A stretch of 64,000 nucleotides of DNA from Paulinella micropora (GCA_009731375.1 BJOX01000074.1:1025473-1089472); one strand, 5' to 3'. Positions 49,128-61,103 are shown, counted from the stretch's first letter. A program made the numbers and translations. Notes: generated by a model from the letters alone, not told the origin.

Positions 49128-50591
49128 ATGCAGACTCAACACGGAGGCGAACTAGGCTTTTCTAGAACTGACTACATCAGTGCTTCTTATCGTTTGAATA
49201 AACTAACTCCGCGAGAAGGTGCTGGAGCTATTACTATTACTACCGCAGGATGACAAGAAAGCAACTTTGACCTTATCAGCAGACCATTTAACTTAGCACG
49301 CTCTGTCTTGAGTTTTACTTATGCCCCACCAGCAATTGCGGCGAACTATAACAAATGCTATATGGATTGTCTGGCTCCTATTAGACAAATTCAACTTCAA
49401 ACCCGTAGCGGTGTTTATCTGTGCGATGTAAATGAAGTTGGTAATTTTACCAAAATTGTTTGGAAGGCTGAAACTTCTATGAAGGACTTTCTGACACTTG
49501 AAAACCACGATAATGGAAGTGATTCGGGATGTATGCTTCAAAAGTGTAATGCCAATAATAAAATTGATGTTTCACTAACCACAGCAACTAGAACAAACTT
49601 TCGAGCCATGACTGATGGAGCAGATAATGTAGCAGCTAGAACTTTGGCGATGTTTCCAGAACCTCCTACAAATGCTCGCCGACACGATGATTTAGCCTTG
49701 GCTGATGGAACGGGTGCGATCTCTGTCGTTGATGTCGCTTACAACGAGCCTAAGTATTTCTCGGCTGGTGCTATCACCTCCGCTGAACCTTCTATCAGTG
49801 TTAAGATTAATATGGGTATGCTTTACAATACTATTTTCGCCCTAGATAAGACTATTATGTTTCCTGAGATTTTGAATATGCGGATTGTGTGGCAACAGAC
49901 CCCTAAAATTTATTATTACAATAACGCTGCTTTGTCAACGGGTGGAGGAGTGCTTGTTGCTGCCGCTGGTAATGTAAGTGTTTCTAATCTTAACTTGTTC
50001 CTTGCGGTTGAGACTAATCCCGATGTCATTCAATCAATTCAACAAAAGGTGGCGAGTGCTGAAGGTATGAGTTTTAATATTGATTATCCTTATGTTTATA
50101 AAAATTCCATTGCTCAATCCACTACACAAAACATTATTCTCCGCTTTGATAGAGGACACGGAAAACGATTGAAGAAAATTTATCACACACTCTTCCACAA
50201 CACTGAAAACAAGAATACTGCTTATGATATTGATAACAAAGCAACCGCTAAGACTACAAGTTTCCACACCACACTTGACGGAGCACGACTTCAGGAATTT
50301 GAAATATATCCCGCTAGTTATGAAGATTATATGTGCTTGAAACCAAAGCTTGAAGGTTCTGTTTTGATGAATTCAAATGTGTATCAATACAACTGGTTCT
50401 GGGTTGATACTTGGGATAATACCCGCCCGCTGTGGAGCAAAGACCAAAATGAAGTTAGCGGGCTTGACCTTTCAAATGAGAGACGATGGGAGTTCATTAG
50501 CACTACACAGAATAATGCTCATCAGCATGTAAGTGTAGCAATCACTCAGCGGGAGGTTCGGGTTAAGGCTAATATGATTTCTATTAGTTAA
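49128..50591 (+). CDS. Major capsid protein (double jelly roll) with in-frame TGA at codon 42
   Basis: Forms the capsomers. ATG at 49,128 (MQTQHGGELGFSRTDYISAS). TGA at 49,251-49,253 stands in TTAG-TGA-QESNFDLISR, at a site where Polinton-like capsid proteins, from memory, have a Trp-Gln-Glu-Ser motif. The frame then runs to TAA at 50,589, 487 residues in all, the normal size for the family. Other features: KINMGMLYNTIFALDK, RFDRGHGKRLKKIYHTLFHN and the C-terminal WFWVDTWDNTRPLW. Seven other Trp codons are TGG. If the TGA were a real stop only a 41-residue peptide or an internally initiated protein would result. Confidence 0.9.
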
Positions 50592-50646
50592 GAAGTAATT
50601 ATTAATTTTGATAGTTAATTTTTTTGTTTTTGTTTATATATACGAT

Positions 50647-51888
50647 ATGTCTCACCAGAGAAATTTAATCGCACAAAATCCAGACGGAGAATTTATAAAT
50701 GTCAGTGTTGGATACGATGGTAATATTGAAACAAATAATTCAAAAACCGCTTTTGGCGAAGCAACGACTGCTCAATTAACACCAGTTTTACAGGAAATCT
50801 TTCCATATACAATTAATACTAGGATATAGACAAAAACAGAAACAAGATCGTCTGTGTCATTTTTGAATAATATGGCTGAATTGAAAACTACCGCTGACGC
50901 CACGGCTGATGCTAGATTAGTAAGTAAAAGGAGAATAAAATATAGAACTGGAACTGGTGTCCTTGCTAGCTTTACTGCCTTATGGACAACAGACGACACA
51001 AAAGATTACTATTCATATATTGCAATAGGAAATGACCTTAATGATGGATTTTACTTTTACAAAGATAAAGCGGGAATGAATATTGCGCATTGTTGCGGCA
51101 ATCTCGTAGATTATATAGACCAAAAAGACTGGGACGACCCATGCGATGGAAATTTTGCTATGCCAGACTTAGATTGGAGCAAAGGAAATGTATTTCAAAT
51201 TCAATTTCAGTATCTTGGGTTTGGTGCTATTAAGTTTTATATTGAAAATCCCATAACAGGATTATTTCAATTAGTTCATATGATTGAGTATGCGAATGCC
51301 AATAATGGTGTAAGCCTGCGAAATACGACATTACCCTTTACAGCAGTAATGAAAAATGATGCAAAGACTGGAATACAAATTCTTAAAACAGCGAGTGCTA
51401 GTTTATTCATTGAGGGTTCTAATACTATTAATACAAGTATAACGAATTCAATTAAGGGTGCTGAAGTCGCCGACACTACAGAAAGACCGATATTGAATAT
51501 AAGAAATAATGCAAAATATGATAGCGGTGGTGCTAACTTAGACAATTATTCATTAGTGTATCCATCATTAATAAACATTAGTAATGAAGACTCAAAAACG
51601 AATATAGTGTGAATGGTGATTAATGGAACATTAACTGGAGCAGTGTATGCGGATGTAGATACGAAATATTCAATAGTTGATACCAACACAACAGCGAGTG
51701 CTATCGCCAACGGAACGACGATTTTTAAAATATATGTTAATGCTAATTCAACGCAACAAATCAATCTAAGAAATTATGATATTTATCTGTCTCCAAGTGA
51801 TGTATTAACTTTTACACAGAAATCGGTTTCTACTACTAATAATGGTGGAAATGTCAATATTATCGCTAATTTTATAGAAGATCATTGA
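50647..51888 (+). CDS. Spike/fibre-like minor virion protein with in-frame TAG and TGA
   Basis: Follows the major capsid gene. ATG at 50,647 (MSHQRNLIAQNPDGEFINVS). TAG at 50,827-50,829 (INTRI-TAG-TKTETRSS) and TGA at 51,610-51,612 (KTNIV-TGA-MVINGTL) are both in the same open frame. The whole reads as one protein of about 413 residues up to TGA 51,886 or TAA 51,916. It resembles fibre/spike proteins of phages and large DNA viruses: an N-terminal beta region with VSKRRIKYRTGTGVLASFTA and a C-terminal small beta domain (NGTLTGAVYADVDTKYSIVD...NLRNYDIYLSPSDVLTF). Possibly a vertex spike. Identification is moderate. Confidence 0.65.
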
Positions 51889-51940
51889 TGTGGATTGAGT
51901 AAAAAACAAAAAAAATAAAAGTCTAATTTTTAAAATATCA

Positions 51941-52381
51941 TCAGAGATATTTTTTTACAGCATCTTTGTTATTAAAATAAGGTTGTTGAATTAAATATTC
52001 AAGGTATGGTTTATCAATCTTAGCAACATCTTCAATTTTCATTTTTTTATACTTTTTATATTGAAGAAAAATATATTTCTTTAATATACAACCTTCTTCT
52101 GTACATGTAGCATTCTCCATCTCTTCGCCTACATTAGCCTTTATTTCGGTAATTCCAGTCTCTTTTAAATCAGTCTCCTTAAAAGGTGTGCTCTGCTCTT
52201 CATCCAACACGTTTTCTAAAGGAATTACTACTTTAACATTATCATCCCTTGGTTTATATTGCTCATAGAAAGAAACAATGTCAGGCTTTGTCTATTTAAT
52301 AGTGTGTTTCTTAATTTCGCTGTCAAGGTTCCATTTTTCAATTTCATTCAAGTAGTCTTGCTTGGTGTTGAGTTCGCTCAT
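51941..52381 (-). CDS. ExoX-C-like small protein, paralog 1, with in-frame TAG
   Basis: ATG at 52,381 (MSELNTKQDYLNEIEKWNLD). TAG at 52,294-52,292 lies in HTIK-TAG-TKPDIVSFYEQY and the frame continues to TGA TGA at 51,943. The last 45 residues (LQYKKYKKMKIEDVAKIDKPYLEYLIQQ) are homologous to the next gene, so this is a diverged duplicate fused to a longer N terminus. About 145 residues if bridged. The natural end VKKYL matches the paralog's VKKYIQ, so here TGA is probably a true stop. Confidence 0.6.
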
Positions 52382-52404
52382 AATATATATAATTCAAAAT
52401 AATT

Positions 52405-52695
52405 TTATTGAATGTATTTTTTTACTTCACTTTTAATGTCATTAAATTTATCAAACCACTGCTGTTTCATAACACATTCAAGATATGGTTTGTCAATTGT
52501 AGCAACATCTTGAATTTTCTTACCTTTATACTTACCAAATGGAAAAGTATCCTTTGGCTTGCCTACCAGTGCCTTTTCAATCATTTGGATTTCGTCAGTA
52601 ATTATCTTTTTAACATCTGTAAGAGAAAATGTTTCTTTTTTATTTTCAATAGAGAGTTTTTCAAACTTCTCGCATAGTCTGGTTAGGGCGGTCAT
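52405..52695 (-). CDS. ExoX-C-like (DUF3820-type) small protein, paralog 2
   Basis: 96 residues, ATG at 52,695 to TAA at 52,405. The core FPFGKYKGKKIQDVATIDKP followed by YLECVMKQQWF fits the short domain found at the C terminus of exonuclease-X-like proteins (G-K-Y-K-G ... V ... D-P-x-Y-L). It is frequent as a stand-alone protein in Polinton-like viruses and phages. Possibly DNA-binding. Intact frame. Confidence 0.65.
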   Translation of the reverse strand: MTALTRLCEKFEKLSIENKKETFSLTDVKKIITDEIQMIEKALVGKPKDTFPFGKYKGKKIQDVATIDKPYLECVMKQQWFDKFNDIKSEVKKYIQ

Positions 52696-52741
52696 AGTAT
52701 AGTATATGGTATATATTTTATAGAAAAAAAATTAATTAATT

Positions 52742-52893
52742 GATATTTATCAACTTCACTTTCATTCGCTTTGCTCATTCTCGTTTGTTGATAAACATCG
52801 TTTTATACTTTAATGAAGGGCGATGTTTGAGATTATAGATTCAACAAGTTGAATCCATAGCGAGAGTGCGGAGCACTAAGCGCAATTCATATC
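52742..52893. repeat. Intergenic cruciform repeat, copy 5
   Basis: First arm GATATTTATCAAC ... GTTGATAAACATCG, central arm partner CGATGTTTGA at about 52,830, second GC-rich arm with GAGTGCGGAGCACTAAGCGC. It has the same left-to-right orientation as copy 4, although the neighbouring genes here are on the minus strand. It ends one base before the polymerase stop codon. Confidence 0.75.
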
Positions 52894-52894
52894 C

Positions 52895-55800
52895 TTAATA
52901 TCCAAACGGCAGTGTTTCAATCGCATTCTCTACAATTCCGATAACTTGTCTTTTCGTATATGTAAAACTAAATATCTTTTCTAAGTATTCGCTTGTTATT
53001 TTTTTCTTTTGTTTGTCTCACGTTATCTTGTTGTTTTCTATTATAACTACTTTTCCAGACTTCTCAATTCGCTTAGCAATCCTTAATTCTTCCTCAGTCT
53101 CTAACAATTCTGCCAGTTCATTTTACCATTCTCAAATAATTCAGTGTTTTTAATACCAAGCCCGCAACTGATTACACTTAACATATTAGGTAAGTTTAAG
53201 GCCTTCTTCGTCTCGTAATTCATACTAAATCCTTTTACTTTCATACATGCTTTGCCGTTATCTAATAAGTATCCGTAGCACTTTGCCCCGCCTCCGACGA
53301 AGGTCTTTATCTTGGCTCCCTTTAATTCATCTGTCCAGTCCCCTAGTAGTTTGCCAGTCTTTACATTATCTTCTCCTTTCGTCAGGTCTCTGGTATATAT
53401 TACACTATCCGTATCGTGGTATAGAATTCTCCTGCCTAGTCTGTCCATCATCTCATAAAGTCTCATTCTCGCGTGGCAGGTAGTAAATAGAGCAACTACA
53501 ATATTTGTCTTAATCGGGTCGCTGACCGCATCCTGTTTTAAATCATAACTGGCCTCTATTATTTCGTCGTTGATTATGTTAATATTTATGTTATCCACTG
53601 ATTTATCGTTCATTAGTTTGTATAGGGTTTCCTTATCACTTATCAGTTTGTTTTGTTTTTTGTTCTGCTTCTCTCCAAACTTACCCCACAAGGAGTTCAA
53701 CCACAACTTAGCCACCGCACGGCGACCTGAGTTTTCTTCTATTTTGTTTTCATCCATCTTAACACATATTTTAATTTCCATACTGCTTATGTAGTTTTGT
53801 TTTTCCTCTGCCGTATTGCATCCTGCTGGATATCCACTTGATTCCTGCTTAACCTTCAAGAATGTTTTTATGTATTCCTTGAATATGCTACTGCTCTGTT
53901 CTTTCCAGTGCCATGCTTCATATACTTTCATTAACTTATACCCTTTATCTAAGGCCTTGTAAATTTCTGGAGTTGCCCAAGTTCCTGTTATTGCCCGCTC
54001 ATTGTCGGTGTGCTTGCATTCGCCGTGGTGCTCAGTCATCCCGCACTTATCGCATAAGTAATACATCATCTTGCCTCTGTCCGCTTTTGGTAAGACTGGG
54101 TGTAGTAATCCTCTCGGCGGTAGCATCTTAACCTTAGCCACTCCGAAATATTCCTTTTTTATTATTTTGTTTCACATATCTTTTCGTTCCACACCATCAT
54201 TTGCTCTGATGATTTCGTGGTGCCCGCTAGGGTAAATGTCATAATACATAACGGTCGGATAGAGTGAGCATATGTCGATGTATTTCGCGTATTCGTCGCT
54301 GTGTTGTGATTTCCAATACAATGTTAGAGCATTCGTTCTGCTTCCAAACATTGTTTCTCGTGGGTTTAATCATTCTTGTTCCATAATTCGTTCGTTGGTA
54401 TCCTCGGCCAGTCTTTCACTTGTTTTCATCATGCTCCAATCACATTCCCAGACACTTATTACTTTTACCTGTTTGCTCAGTTGTTTTTCCTTGTATAGTT
54501 CGCCCATAGTCTTATTTTTCTTGGCATTCATTGCATTGCCGTTCCAACACTTCTGACAGCAGTGCCAATGACACCCGTAAAAATCATAAGTGATTTTGTT
54601 TTTCTCGTCCCAGCCATCCACATATATTTTTGATTGCCAGAGTTAAAACATTTTTTCACCTCCGTTGAATGCATGCTTAATGTCTGTTTTGTCTTGTCTG
54701 CTTCTGTATGCTAACCATTCAACACAAGCCCTTGAAGCAATCCTGTTTTGTTTTTCCTCTTTCAATACCGCAATTGAATTAACATGCATAAACTTAGCAC
54801 GATACAGAGCCATAACACAACTCGCAATAGTTGTATATTGAAACGGGTCAATACAGAATTCAAGAAACTGCTTTCTAAAATCTATACAACCCTTTCTAAG
54901 TATATCAACATCGCTATGACAATACTCAGCGATTTCCTTCGCCATATCAAAATTGTTGTGATTATTAACATGTTGTTCATACTATTCTAAAAACTCCTTT
55001 CTCTTATCTCCTCACATAGTGTCGTAGCAGTAATGTTTCTTATGTGACATAACCCCAACATAGTTTTTGTTCTTGTCTGTGTTGAAGAAGTGCGGAAAGT
55101 ATCATTTCTTAAGTTCTGTTAGTCCGAATGTCTTTGGAAAGTCAGACAATGGTATCGTAAGGAAACTCAAACTATCAATGAAGCTGTATTTCTTATGTGT
55201 CATCATCATTATCTTACAGCCTTGGTAAATGACAAATGGTGTATGTTTGTTATCTACAAGCCACTTAAGAATAAACTGACAATCATAACCGCGAGTATTG
55301 TGTGCGATAAAGGTAAATCCGCTTTGCTTAGTGTCAAAAGCCCAATTACAAAAATCTTGAATGTTCTTATGAATGACTGGCGGTTCCTTCGCATCGTAAT
55401 ACTTGCTTTCAGCATGATTAACAATGTGCTCGCCTGTGTCCTGTGTCGTTTCAAAGTCAAAGAATATGTATTGCTCTGACGGTGGTAAGATTTCTTTTTG
55501 GACTATTTCACATTGGTGTTCAAGCGGTTTCACTAGTTTGCAATTTCTGCATTTCGCATATCCGCATTTGTGTTTATCTTTCTTCCTGTAATTCAGCCCG
55601 CACGATTTACATTTCGCTTTAACATCGCAGTTTGTTGTCCTGTGGTTATTAAAACATTCAGTGTTTGGAAACTTTCTATTACACTTCTCACATTCTTTCC
55701 ACTGGCTCTTGTCGTTTATTCCCTTACATCACTTGGTTTCGCAGATACTACATTTGGCGTCGCATGCATGTCTTTCCATATACACTCTAAGACACAACTC

Positions 55801-56879
55801 GCAGAAATTCTTTTTTCCTAGCATAGACTTCATGTTAGTTATGGCATCGTAATGTCCTTCAGTCTTTAGAATGTAAAAGTTAGTCAGCCGTTCGCCGTTC
55901 GCATTAAGTAGATCTGTTTTATAAACTATTTGTTCAGGGAATTCAACAATAACCAGATTGTATTTAATGTGATTAGCGAATGTATTAATTTCTTGTATCC
56001 CACACACATCCTTAATAACTTTCGCTTCATCGTGTAAAGCCTCTGCCATTTCCTGCTGTATCTTCCTTTTTCCCATTAGTATTTTCTTGTATTTTTGATT
56101 TTTTCAATTTTTGCTTTGATTACAACGATTGCTCGTGCTAAGCATAAGTTATCGCTGTTAGTAATACAGATTACTCCTTGCTTTCTGTGGATATCCAGTT
56201 TGTTCAAAACCTGTAGCCTTGCCCCGCCCGTATGCATTTTAACAGACTTTAATACAAACTTTAATTTATCAAAGTTAGTGCCACTTTCATGCATATAAAG
56301 ACTTTCGTTGCTTTGAAATATTGACGACAATCTTTCTAAAACTTTTTCAACCGAGATTTCATTGACATAATGTTGGCCTGTAGATACTTTGCCATAATAA
56401 TCTACAAACTCAATACCAACATCAACCTTATCTCTTTGCCCCTGTCGTTTTAAAAAGTCGTTTAATATGATTTCAATAAATCTTATTACATCTCACATAG
56501 TGAAAGACCGAAAGTTTCCATTCAACACAACCCTGTAAATACTTTCGTTTATTCCAAGTTTGTGCTCCTTTCTGTCGTCTCGCTTGATTTCGTAATTGCC
56601 ATATCGCATCAAGTCTCTGACATTTTCCTTGATTTCTTTTTTCTCTTCAATCGTAGGTAAAGGTGTCGCTATTGGTATAGCATGGTGTTCGAAATACACC
56701 GCACCTCTTACTTGGTTCAAGTAGTTTTGGGCAGTCAGTGTATCAATTTTATACCCCCTTACCTTCGGTTTGATATATAGCACATCCCGACCCCTGACAG
56801 ACTTGATTTCGTAATTTATCTTATATTCCCTTAATCTATCCAACCTGTAGACCTTGCCGTTATACGTGTGTGTCTCCAT
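52895..56879 (-). CDS. Protein-primed family B DNA polymerase (pPolB), multiply interrupted
   Basis: Replicates the linear element. ATG at 56,879 (METHTYNGKVYRLDRLREYK), stop TAA at 52,895 after LPFGY; about 1,328 residues. Order: N-terminal region; a Cys/His cluster from about residue 370 (CDAKCSICETK...CEKCNRKF); exonuclease motif I IFFDFETTQD (about 475) and motif II NTRGYDCQFIL; the YCHSDVDILRKGC segment; palm motif A YIDICSLYPTVMY (about 868), motif B NSLWGKFGE (about 1,063), motif C YHDTDSVIY (about 1,153). In-frame TGA occurs at 56,495, 55,731, 55,104, 55,014, 54,372, 54,174 and 53,020, and TAG at 54,984 (FLE-TAG-YEQ, where the family has Trp-Tyr). Frameshifts lie near 56,085, 54,655, 54,635 and 53,118, in A or T runs. 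About 16 other Trp codons are TGG. Confidence 0.9.
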
Positions 56880-57023
56880 GTTTGATAAATATATCTAAGG
56901 AAATATAATTTTATAAAATTAAAATAATTTCTCCGTCTCAAATGTGGGGTGTGTCATGTGTCCCTGTGTGCCTCTATATAATGGTGTGTCCTTGTCTTTA
57001 ACATAAAATTCACCCATACCCCC

Positions 57024-57046
57024 GTCGGAATTGAAATCATTCCGAC
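57024..57046. terminator. Hairpin between the AP2-like gene and the polymerase gene
   Basis: GTCGGAAT (57,024-57,031) and ATTCCGAC (57,039-57,046) form a perfect 8-bp stem with a 7-nt loop, 19 bp downstream of the AP2-like stop codon. A 3'-end or polyadenylation hairpin is plausible, as known for mimivirus and virophage transcripts. Confidence 0.5.
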
Positions 57047-57064
57047 TGCGAAATTGTTGTACGG

Positions 57065-57643
57065 CTATGCTATGCTAGCAAAACCCATAAATCCTATGAA
57101 TCTTTTGTCTNNNNNNNNNNGAATCTGTTGTCTTTCCAAGTCTGATTGTACTTGCTATATCCTGAACCGCTGTTGTTGTTTTGGACTACTTCCAAAACAA
57201 CTGATATGGCAATTATTTTCCATATAACCACACATACTACATCTTTCGTCTTCTTCTTTCTTAACTTGTTCAATCTTAGATTTTAACAACTCTACGTTTT
57301 CTTTATGTGTATTAGATTTCTTATGCTTACATTTACTTCCATTTGTAATCTCTGCTCCACATTCACAAATATAACTTTTGATTATCCATTTCTTAATTTT
57401 TTCATTTTTAATTGCTTTTCTTTCACTGTCGTAGTTTATTTTCCATTCTTCATATTTAGGTATTACAAATTCTTTATGATATTTATTTGCTTCTTCCAAT
57501 GCTTGCTCTTTTGATTTGCCTTTTCCTATGCAGAAACTCTTACACATAACTTTTCCTCCTTCTCTCCATTGAACTTTCACCATAGGTCTTTTTTCATTAT
57601 TCTTAACCATTACACAACCTTTTGAAATCCTGAACGGCGTCAT
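57065..57643 (-). CDS. AP2-like DNA-binding plus zinc-finger protein (frameshift, gap)
   Basis: ATG at 57,643 (MTPFRISKGCVMVKNNEKRP). Residues about 8-65 (VKVQWREGGKVMCKSFCIGK ... EEANKYHKEF) have the three-strand-plus-helix pattern of AP2/integrase-type DNA-binding domains. A Cys/His unit follows (CECGAEITNGSKCKHKKSNT), then a second Cys cluster. The frame shifts at an A4 run near 57,189-57,192 (one A missing) and continues SGSGYSKYNQTWKDNRF into a 10-N gap at 57,111-57,120. A 13-bp near-repeat flanks the gap, so the gap may be an unmerged overlap. The probable end is TAG at 57,067. Possible transcription factor or homing-type DNA-binding protein. Confidence 0.65.
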
Positions 57644-57680
57644 CCTATATATGTGTATTTATAATTATTTAAATAGAAAT

Positions 57681-57825
57681 TAACTTTTAAGACTAAGGCT
57701 TATTTGCTTATAATTGCTTTCTGTATTGTTTGTTTGCGAAATGAAGAGGAGAGCCGTTGGAATCATTTTGATTTCAACGGAGGTATGTATTGAAAAAGTG
57801 TGCCAAAGTGGCACCCTATACTACT
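57681..57825 (-). repeat. Right terminal inverted repeat (145 bp)
   Basis: Reverse complement of 35,292-35,436 with about 8 mismatches. Ends ...ACTACT. Confidence 0.95.
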
Positions 57826-57831
57826 TCGCTC
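57826..57831. repeat. Target-site duplication, right copy (TCGCTC)
   Basis: Identical to 35,286-35,291, immediately outside the right inverted repeat. Confidence 0.9.
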
Positions 57832-60030
<2,199 letters not shown>

Positions 60031-60037
60031 CTTTCAG

Positions 60038-60174
60038 CTCGCCATCCTGGTGGTCCGCGGTACATGCAAGACGATGGCGAGGAGGTAGAGGTGGTGGTGA
60101 AGGAGGAAGAAGGTGGTGGCGACGAGAAGAGCAGCAAAGCCGCCAAAAGGAAAAGCCCCAAGCCCAAGGCCAAG
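60038..60174 (+). CDS. Host exon, acidic-then-basic segment
   Basis: Plus-strand 137-nt island after a long CT tract and acceptor TCTCTTTCAG, with donor GTCAATC. The frame compatible with the next exon contains YMQDDGEEVEVVVKEEEGGG followed by a Lys-rich stretch (KRKSPKPKAK). Such acidic/basic linkers are common in nuclear proteins. Gene not recognised. Confidence 0.6.
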
Positions 60175-60274
60175 GTCAATCTTCATCTTGATGTATGTTA
60201 GAAAATGTATGCAACCCATATCCACCGAGGCCAGCGTTGTGGTTGCTCCGTGTGGTGTGTTTGGGTGCGTGTAG

Positions 60275-60344
60275 GCGCTATCGGAGCTCCCGCTGGTGCT
60301 GCCTAAGAGTGGACTGAAGCCCATCTTGCTGGTGCAGATAGACG
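60275..60344 (+). CDS. Host exon, same gene
   Basis: A 70-nt island, acceptor GCGTGTAG and donor GTGCTGG, phase-compatible with the exon at 60,038-60,174. Reads ELPLVLPKSGLKPILLVQID, a typical hydrophobic core strand pattern. Family not recognised. Confidence 0.6.
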
Positions 60345-60349
60345 GTGCT

Positions 60350-60478
60350 GGTTGGTGTTGTTGTTGTTGTTGCTGTTGTTGTTGTTGTTGTTGTTGTTGT
60401 TACTGTTGTTGTTGTTGTTACTGTTACTGTTGTTGTTGTTGTTGTTGTTGTTGTTGCTGCTGCTGCTGCTGCTTCTTG

Positions 60479-60510
<32 letters not shown>

Positions 60511-60623
60511 GGTGGTGGTGGTGGTAGAGGTCGACGATAGACCAAGCATGCACTCAACAACAACAACAACAACAACAACAAAAACAACATCAACACCATC
60601 ATCATCATCATCATCATCATCAA

Positions 60624-60658
<35 letters not shown>

Positions 60659-60700
60659 TCATCATCATCATCAACAACAACAACAACAACAACAATGTTT
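60350..60700. repeat. TTG, TGG, CAA and CAT triplet arrays (intron)
   Basis: Triplet microsatellites between two phase-matched exons. Confidence 0.9.
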
Positions 60701-60725
60701 GTGCTTGCTGTGTGTGTCTTCTCAG

Positions 60726-60755
60726 ACTCATCCCTCAACCTCAAGGGAAATGCGG
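60726..60755 (+). CDS. Host micro-exon, same gene
   Basis: A 30-nt island, acceptor GTCTTCTCAG and donor GTAATTAC. In phase it adds DSSLNLKGNA. Confidence 0.55.
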
Positions 60756-60774
60756 GTAATTACCATAATTACCA

Positions 60775-61068
60775 CCCCCCCCCCCCCAACTTCAAAGATA
60801 GATATATAGTATATATGTACATGTATATGTTTAAAAATATAAATGTAAATATAAATATAAATATATACATATATATATGTAAAAATATGTATACATATGT
60901 ATGATTATGTATATATGTGTGTGTATGTATATATATGTATAATATAATATAATATAATATAATATAATATAATATAATATAATATAAATATAAATATAAA
61001 TATAAATATAAATATAAATTGATAAATCAATTAATCAATAAATCAATAAATCAATCGATAAATCAATA

Positions 61069-61103
<35 letters not shown>

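Larger units (their letters stand above)
35292..57825. mobile_element. Integrated Polinton-like virus / Maverick-type element
   Basis: A 22.5-kb AT-rich element bounded by 145-bp terminal inverted repeats and a 6-bp target duplication. It encodes an rve integrase, protein-primed family B polymerase, packaging ATPase, adenain-like protease, penton and major capsid proteins, fibre proteins and several small conserved unknowns. This gene set is diagnostic of Polinton-like viruses and their relatives (Mavericks, virophages). About 1.26 kb of its length is an assembly duplication. No tRNA, helicase-primase or RNA polymerase gene is seen. Genes are on both strands: the structural block is mostly plus and the replication block is minus. 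Base composition contrasts with the host flanks. The roughly 5% divergence between the inverted repeats and many interrupted frames suggest either an old copy or sequence error. Confidence 0.95.

Noticed and set aside
35836-56879. Uniform genetic code with TGA = Trp
   Set aside because: Not adopted as the sole explanation: several TGA codons look like natural stops, and four TAG codons occupy Trp-like positions too. Kept as one hypothesis.
35292-57825. Retrovirus or LTR element, because of the rve integrase
   Set aside because: No reverse transcriptase, gag or LTR is present. The ends are inverted repeats, and capsid, ATPase and family B polymerase genes define a DNA virus.
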